Positions 58,401 through 64,000 of a stretch of DNA of 64,000 nt are shown in pieces. The notes below the pieces were generated by a model that made no database searches, was not told the DNA's origin, and was given only the letters and a program-made list of their open reading frames with translations. The DNA is from Lantana camara. Its lineage: Eukaryota > Streptophyta > Magnoliopsida > Lamiales > Verbenaceae. Within the stretch, counting starts at the first letter, position 1. Every line of letters starts with the position of its first letter. Made by a program: the position numbers and the translations under genes. The DNA is taken from contig CM074858.1 of the NCBI GenBank assembly GCA_037501455.1, forward strand, positions 46,931,001-46,995,000. The letters run 5' to 3'.

Positions 58401-59493
58401 CAGGTCGCCTAGGGCTAGCTACCCGAAGTGACAACCGGTGGAGGATGGTGTATGTTTGTATGCTTTGGTAAGAGTTGTTGTTGACCTTGGTCCGATAGTC
58501 TATTATGTGCGGAGTTGTTGTTGACCTTGGTCCGATGCTCTACTATATATGGGGTTATTGTTGATCTTGGTCCGATACTCTACTAAACATGGAATTATCG
58601 TTGATCCTGGTCCGACACTCTACCGAATCATGTTTTCTGGAGTAAGGATGGAGGAGCCTAGCTTGCGGGCAAAATTCTGTTTCATAAAGGATGGTTCATA
58701 TCTGGAAAAGTTCACTTTACCCTTATCCCCGTTTTATGAAAGAACTATGAACCATCAACAGCATATGTGTGCGCGTGTGATAGCATTCATGAAAATGTTT
58801 TATAACGTGCATTCTTTTATAGCATCGCATTCAAAGAGTTTTATCAATCGAACTTGTTTCAAGTTCTTCTTTAAAGCATTGCATTTAACAGTTTCGAACT
58901 TTACTTCAAGTTCTTTAATTCAGTACTTTCTTTAAAGTATTCCCTCGCTTAGTCCTTTTGACTAATACCTCTCCCGTTTTCTTGCCTCGTGGTTTCAGGT
59001 CTTGCAGCCGCAGTCTAGAGGTATCTTGAAGCTCTAGATTATCATTTTTGTTTCAGTCAGGACTTAGTATTACTTCCTCTTTTGTGTCCTGCATATGTTT
59101 TATGGCTGCATCACTTTATGTTTCTGTATATGTTTTTGAATACTTGAGTATCTTCGTTATACTCTTCCTGCTACTCTGTTACCGATATTTTGAACTCTGC
59201 TGTATCGGTACTTATATGTGAATCTGTTATATGTTCTGATATGCCGAGTCTCTCTTACACGATCAATATGTTCTTGCTTGTCACATGCCATCACGCACAT
59301 GTTTTGAAAAGTTTTTAAAATACTCTGATTTTTCCGCTGCATAGCCACATCGTTGTACATGTATAGTTCTGATAGATAGCCGTTCGCTGGAGTATTTCTT
59401 GAGTGATGGCTCACACCATTATTTGAGAGGTGCTTCAGTGCGGGGGTTGAGACGCCGCTCTCCTCTTGTTCTGGTACGGGTGGGGGCGTTACA
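55361..59493 (+). repeat. Array C, LTR c (4133 bp)
   Basis: Ends GGGGGCGTTACA, directly followed by the target duplication CCATA. Unlike LTRs a and b it lacks about 17 bp near 56715 (TATATGTTTTAATTGTT region). It has a TATA box at 56439-56446, GT tracts and TGAATAGT repeats (57229-57425), and 40-bp repeats at 58473-58632. ORFs inside are not supported. Confidence 0.95.
58473..58632. repeat. Four 40-bp direct repeats, C LTR c
   Basis: Same four units as in LTRs a and b. Confidence 0.92.
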
Positions 59494-61076
59494 CCATACA
59501 CGTGCCAAATCCACGGCGAACAGGGACACAACACACACGCTATGCTAGGCGGGACTAACCCTTAAACCATTCAACTCAAGAAAACATCAAATCAGAGTTA
59601 AAATAGAATGCGGAAGCAAGAACTATATAGCATATATACGGTGAGCCACCAAGCTCCAAAAATAGATATACAAATGCATTCCATTATTCAACGGCGCTCA
59701 TGGCCTACAAAAATCATAACGCTCCAAGCATAAACTATGATTAAATACAAAAGTAATGAGAGTATGAACATATGAGACTGAAAAGAAGTGCTAAACATAA
59801 ATGCAAGACCTAGACGACTTGTATTCCCGCCTAGCACTCCTATACCTGCACAAAACAACTGAAAACAACCGGGTTCAGTCTAAAAGAGACTGGTGGGTAT
59901 AAAAACGGGCATAAAATATATAATATCGCATAAATTAAAGACATACTTGCAAGCCCTAATCCCGTGTGATGTTTGATAAGAACTTACCAAGTGGTTAAAA
60001 TAAAAAGGAAACATCAACGGGATTACGACGTTCATATTCATTCATAATTAGTCATAGGGTTATAAGCTCGGCGAGTGAGCGTGCACCATCTCCAACCTTC
60101 TCCTCGTGTAAGCGTATCATAATTATTGGTTGTCATACATATCTTTCGTGCACATACATAAATGATCATAATCATACATATACACCTTCTTCCTCCGTGT
60201 GGTGGACAAGTTAGCCAGACCTGACCACCGGTTCATACATAATGGCTAGTGAGGTACATGAATCCTCAAAAGCCCGACTAGCATTTCCTCGTCAAAACTC
60301 CTAACGAGGTCCGTTTCGTCGTAAATTTGGTTGGAACTAGTGTATGGGATCACCGTCGGCCCTTGCCTCCCCGGATTTCCACATACACTAAGTCCCTGGG
60401 CCCGTGAACATAACATTATCGCGCCAAAATCATAAGGTAGGATTTCATAATTAAAAAGGGGTCATACGTTTGAAATCATTTACCCGAAATGACTCGATAG
60501 ATAGAAATAAACTATTTTGGCTTAAAACTTTGCACATAAGGGATATATACGGTTGTTTTAACTAGTAGAAGAAAAACCCACCTTTACCAAAGCAAAAGAA
60601 AGGTACAAGCGTCTCAAGGCTCGCCCTCGTCTCCGACCAAACCCGAATCTGTGCAAAAGAAAAGGTATGAGACTCAATGACCACATATGACGCTCGGCAA
60701 TGAAGTGCATATCACATGAATGCATAAATGATCATATTATATCAATAAAATGTTCATGTCCACTATTAAGAGATTTAAATCATATAATCACATCATTCGT
60801 TCATATATTTCATTCAATTTCATAGGTTCATAAATTCATAATTCATAATGCATACCCATTAATCTAAAATCCATTTAATAAGCATAACACATATTATTCA
60901 AATTCACATTTAGGAATAAAATAAATAATTGGAACGTTCAATCAATAGTCGGTAATTAAATACGCGAAATAGAAATCAATTAATTTCTAAAATTAAATTA
61001 AATCAAATAATATTTAAAATATATAATAAATATATATAATATAATATATATATATAATATAATAACATATATATAC

Positions 61077-61133
<57 letters not shown>

Positions 61134-63070
61134 GTACACACACACAAACATACCCATGCATGCATTATATATTACAATATATACAATATATACCTTAAAG
61201 CATGCAACACTCCAACCATGCATGCAACTCACGCACACACCATGCAAATAAATTACAGCAGCAGCAACAGTCCCTGGAACGCAGCAAAATAAATAAAGAA
61301 AAACGGGGTGACACCCCCGTGTCACCTCCCAAGACTAGACCGAGACACCCCCGTGTCTCGGTACAGCAATTCCAGGCCCAGACTGCACCCCCGTTCCTCG
61401 CTGGAACGACCAGAAATGGCACCCCCGTGCCACGAACCAGAAACACCCCTATTCTCGGACAGCAAAACGCAGAAACAGAGCAACCCTTATGTACGAGAAA
61501 TGCAAGTAACCAAGGCAGCTATACAAGGTACAAATTGCAGCACAAACTCAACAAGAACACACACCACAAAGCCACGAAATGGACAGCAAAAGAGAGAAGG
61601 AAAAATCAGCAGTTTTTTACAGCAATCCTCACTCCAAAACAGAGCAAAACTCTAAGAAAACAGGGCATGCTTGCATTCAATTAATCCGACTTAGTTCAGG
61701 TCCATAAGTCCCTCAAATGTGCAGCAAAACATCATAAATCCAACACATAATTCAGTCCTAAACAAGCTCAAACAAGAAAGCAACCGTACGTGACATACAT
61801 GTGGGATTTTCTTAAAATTTCATAAATGATATCTCATAAATATCTCAACAACCACGAAATCAATGATCATAAATGATATTAGGAAGTCAAAACAATCAAT
61901 CTCAAGCTTGTAATCAATCAAAACCATTGAGAAACGAAGGAGATCAACATTTGCCCAAAATCACCCCATTTTCGGAAAAACCCCAGAATTTCTCGAATCC
62001 ATGCTCAAAATCATGAATGAAAGGATGAAAATGATCAGAATTAAACATATAATACAACCCTAAACTTACCTTGATGATTGGATGAAGTTTGGATCAGATT
62101 TGAGCTCCAAAATCTCCAAGTGGTGGAGGGTTACGGGACTGGAATGAAGAGCAGTAGCTTTGGCTGAGTTTTGGGGGTTGTGTGAGGCTTATCTTGGTTA
62201 GGGCTTGATATGTCATGATAGGTGGTTGAGTTAGGGATCTAAAGAATCAAACCATGGTTAATTTGGTTATGGTTTGGACAAGATATGGCTGATTTTGTAC
62301 AACAAGGTCAAATTGGTCGCCGATTTGTTTTTCGGTTGGATTTCGGAGGTTCAAACGACTTAGGAAAAATATAAGGCTAAGTTTACTAAACTCGAATTTT
62401 CGTTAAGAGTTCAGCGGAGTTGACGGAACTCGAATCCGAGTTCCCGACCTCAAGATATTAAATTCGGAACCAAGGGTACGCTAAGTGCTCGTTAGCCCCC
62501 GATTTGGTTCCTCGAATCAAATTAAATTCGTTAACAAATCAAATGAATTTGAAAATATAAACCGAGCATAAAATCATCTTCATAACACATATATTTACGA
62601 CATACTACAAATTCATGGCAATTCGATATCATATCATATAAGAACGATGCACAAAATGAACACCATGCATATCCCAAGCAATTCATGCATAAATACATAA
62701 AAATTTCATGCATATACATTAACTCCATGCATAATATATTAATTCCCATGCAAAAATGAAATAAATCGACAAATTCGAATATTAAATAAATCATATTAGG
62801 TCACGTAATTAATTAGCTAAAACATGATTAATTAACATAACATATAATTAGCATAATCATTAAATTAATAATAATATAAATAAACATATATATATATATA
62901 TAATACGAAATATATATATAAGATTAATAATAAATTAAAATAAAATATAATAAAATAAAATAATAACAATTATAATAAAATTAAATATAGAACACGTAAA
63001 AACAATTAATTTGCGCAATTTGGTAAACACATACGTCGTACCTTTATGTCCGAAAAGTCGGGGCGTTACA
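59494..63070 (-). repeat. Array D, middle LTR, continuation after array C
   Basis: Begins with the second CCATA and continues CACGTGCCAAATCC, as in the left LTR at 14915 on, to the end GGGGCGTTACA. It contains the TA tract (61015-61132), C4-loop palindromes (61307-61326, 61339-61362, and a perfect TGGCAC-CCCC-GTGCCA at 61417-61432), and the conserved stem at 60338-60346 / 60382-60390. Open frames such as 61202-61684 come from the palindrome region and are not genes. Confidence 0.94.
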
Positions 63071-63088
63071 ATCTCTCCCCCTTAAAAG
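63071..63088 (-). other. Polypurine tract, D interior 2
   Basis: The minus strand reads CTTTTAAGGGGGAGAGAT directly against the middle LTR. It shows that this LTR is also the 3' LTR of a second interior. Confidence 0.93.
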
Positions 63089-63103
63089 AATCCGTCCTCG
63101 GAT

Positions 63104-63820
63104 TCATTGCTCGCTCGAAAATAACTCGGGGTGAAACCTTTTCATCTTATCCTCCGTCTCCCACGTAGCCTCTTCGATTTTGTCACTTCTCCAAAGAACC
63201 TTGACTAGTGGAATACGCGGATTTCGAAGTTCCTGAAATTTTCGATCCAATATCTTAATCGGCCTCTGAACGAAGGTGAGATCCGGTTCTAATTCCACTT
63301 CTTCAACCGGTAGAACCTCGAACTCGTCTCGATAATACTTTCGGAGCTGTAAAACATGAAACACGTTATGAATTCCAGTCAAACTCGGAGGCAAGTCCAA
63401 TCGATAGGCCGTATCCCCAATCTTCTCCAAAATCTCATATGGTCCCATATACCGAGGGTTTAATTTTCCTCCTCGTCCAATCCTTGAGAACCCTTTTCGT
63501 GGAGAAGCCTTTAAGAAAACCCTATCTCCAATCTCAAACTCCAAATTCTTTCTCCGAAGATCTGCATAACTCTTTTGTCGATCCTGAGCGGCCTTCATCC
63601 GTTGTCTAATTATCTGGACCTTATCAATAGCCTCTTGTACAGTCTTAGAGGGTTTTTCCTTCTTTACCCCTCTTTTAATCCCTTCTTGCTTGGTCCAATT
63701 CCATTCCTCTAAGTCAAAGAACAACGGTGATCGACATTTACGTCCATAAAGAGCTTCATAAGGGGCCATTTCAATCGAGGCTTGATAGTTATTGTTGTAA
63801 GCAAACTCGATTAACGACAA
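63104..63820 (-). pseudogene. D interior 2 pol, integrase C-terminus and chromodomain
   Basis: A 238-codon open frame, same length and position relative to the LTR as 18513-19229. It begins LSLIEFAYNNNYQASI and ends in the chromodomain and SSEQ. Roughly a dozen residues differ from copy 1. It is separated from the upstream integrase by TAG at 63821-63823, the same nonsense codon as at 19230-19232. Confidence 0.93.
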
Positions 63821-63823
63821 CTA

Positions 63824-64000
63824 CTCATTCCATGAGCTTTGAAAGTCCAATGCACATGCTCTCAACAGATCCTCCAGATACTTAATTAACCTTTCTGATT
63901 GTCCGTCGGTCTGAGGATGGAAAGCTGTGCTGAATTGAAGCCTTGTTCCCAAACACTTCTGTAATTCTTGCCATAACCGTGAAGTAAATCTGGGATCCCG
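63824..64000 (-). pseudogene. D interior 2 pol, integrase core (cut by window end)
   Basis: Directly upstream of the TAG, the minus strand encodes [21 protein letters not shown] and the preceding HPQTDG, TRLQF and SRLWQEL stretches, in one frame up to the window edge. The rest of this interior lies outside. Confidence 0.9.

Larger units (their letters stand above)
23325..59493 (+). mobile_element. Array C: tandem Ty3/gypsy chromovirus, LTR-interior-LTR-interior-LTR
   Basis: Three LTRs (23325-27470, 44956-49103, 55361-59493) flank two interiors. CCATA is present at 23320-23324 and 59494-59498, once at each outer end of the whole array, so the array occupies a single insertion site. Interior 1 is split by element B; interior 2 is not. 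Both interiors share an unusual extra ORF, a gag frameshift in the zinc knuckle and the same domain order ending in a chromodomain. Unequal crossing-over between the LTRs of one inserted element is the simplest origin. Confidence 0.92.
14847..64000 (-). mobile_element. Array D: tandem Ty3/gypsy chromovirus, LTR-interior-LTR-interior (runs off window)
   Basis: Minus-strand order from left: LTR 14847-18479, interior 18480-23252, LTR 23253-23324 continued at 59499-63070 after the C insertion, second interior from 63071. The middle LTR has a primer site on one side (23233-23244) and a polypurine tract on the other (63071-63088), so it serves two interiors. Domain order protease, reverse transcriptase, RNase H, integrase, chromodomain marks a chromovirus, probably Tekay/Del type given the LTR length. 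Both interiors carry the same TAG in integrase. Confidence 0.85.

Noticed and set aside
23325..59493. Two independent C elements side by side
   Set aside because: The middle LTR is single and shared, and the target duplication CCATA is found only at the outer ends.

Overview
The window is plant nuclear repeat DNA with no intact host gene. Everything seen belongs to LTR retrotransposons inserted into one another. Plant origin rests on Ty3/gypsy chromoviruses with a C-terminal chromodomain and 3.6-4.1 kb LTRs (Tekay/Del-like), a Ty1/copia element of Tnt1-like organisation, tRNA-iMet primer sites (TGGTATCAGAGC), and a captured piece of a plant-specific RNA-directed DNA methylation gene. A flowering plant is likely; the species cannot be told.

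Layout, oldest to youngest. Element A (minus strand) is a gypsy-type element without coding capacity: part of its 3' LTR at 1-822, a non-coding interior at 823-3358, and the start of its 5' LTR at 3359-3400 and 13224-14846. A Ty1/copia element (minus strand, 3401-13218, target duplication CTATG) sits in that LTR, and so does array D. Array D (minus strand, from 14847 past the window end) reads LTR - interior - LTR - interior. Its middle LTR is split by array C (plus strand, 23325-59493, target duplication CCATA), which reads LTR - interior - LTR - interior - LTR. The first interior of C is in turn split by element B (plus strand, 32464-43703, target duplication TTTCT), whose 3935-bp LTRs are almost identical.

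Coding content. D and C encode gag, protease, reverse transcriptase, RNase H, integrase and chromodomain, broken by a few nonsense codons, frameshifts and one 17-nt deletion. The second C interior keeps a 1200-codon open pol frame (51812-55414). Both C interiors also carry an extra ORF of 226 codons between primer site and gag (27659-28339, 49292-49972) that I do not recognise. B is a rearranged relative of the D family: it has an inverted gag block, a duplicated LTR tail ending inside the primer site, large pol deletions, and at 38711-39012 a captured fragment of the XH domain of an IDN2/FDM-type protein. Its near-identical LTRs mean this defective copy moved very recently, presumably using proteins of an autonomous relative.

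The LTRs hold structure of their own: hairpins kept by compensatory base changes between the A, D and B LTRs, palindromes with C4/G4 loops, a 4 x 40-bp tandem repeat in each C LTR, and a dense G-box cluster upstream of the copia TATA box. Divergence estimates are by-eye counts, not alignments.
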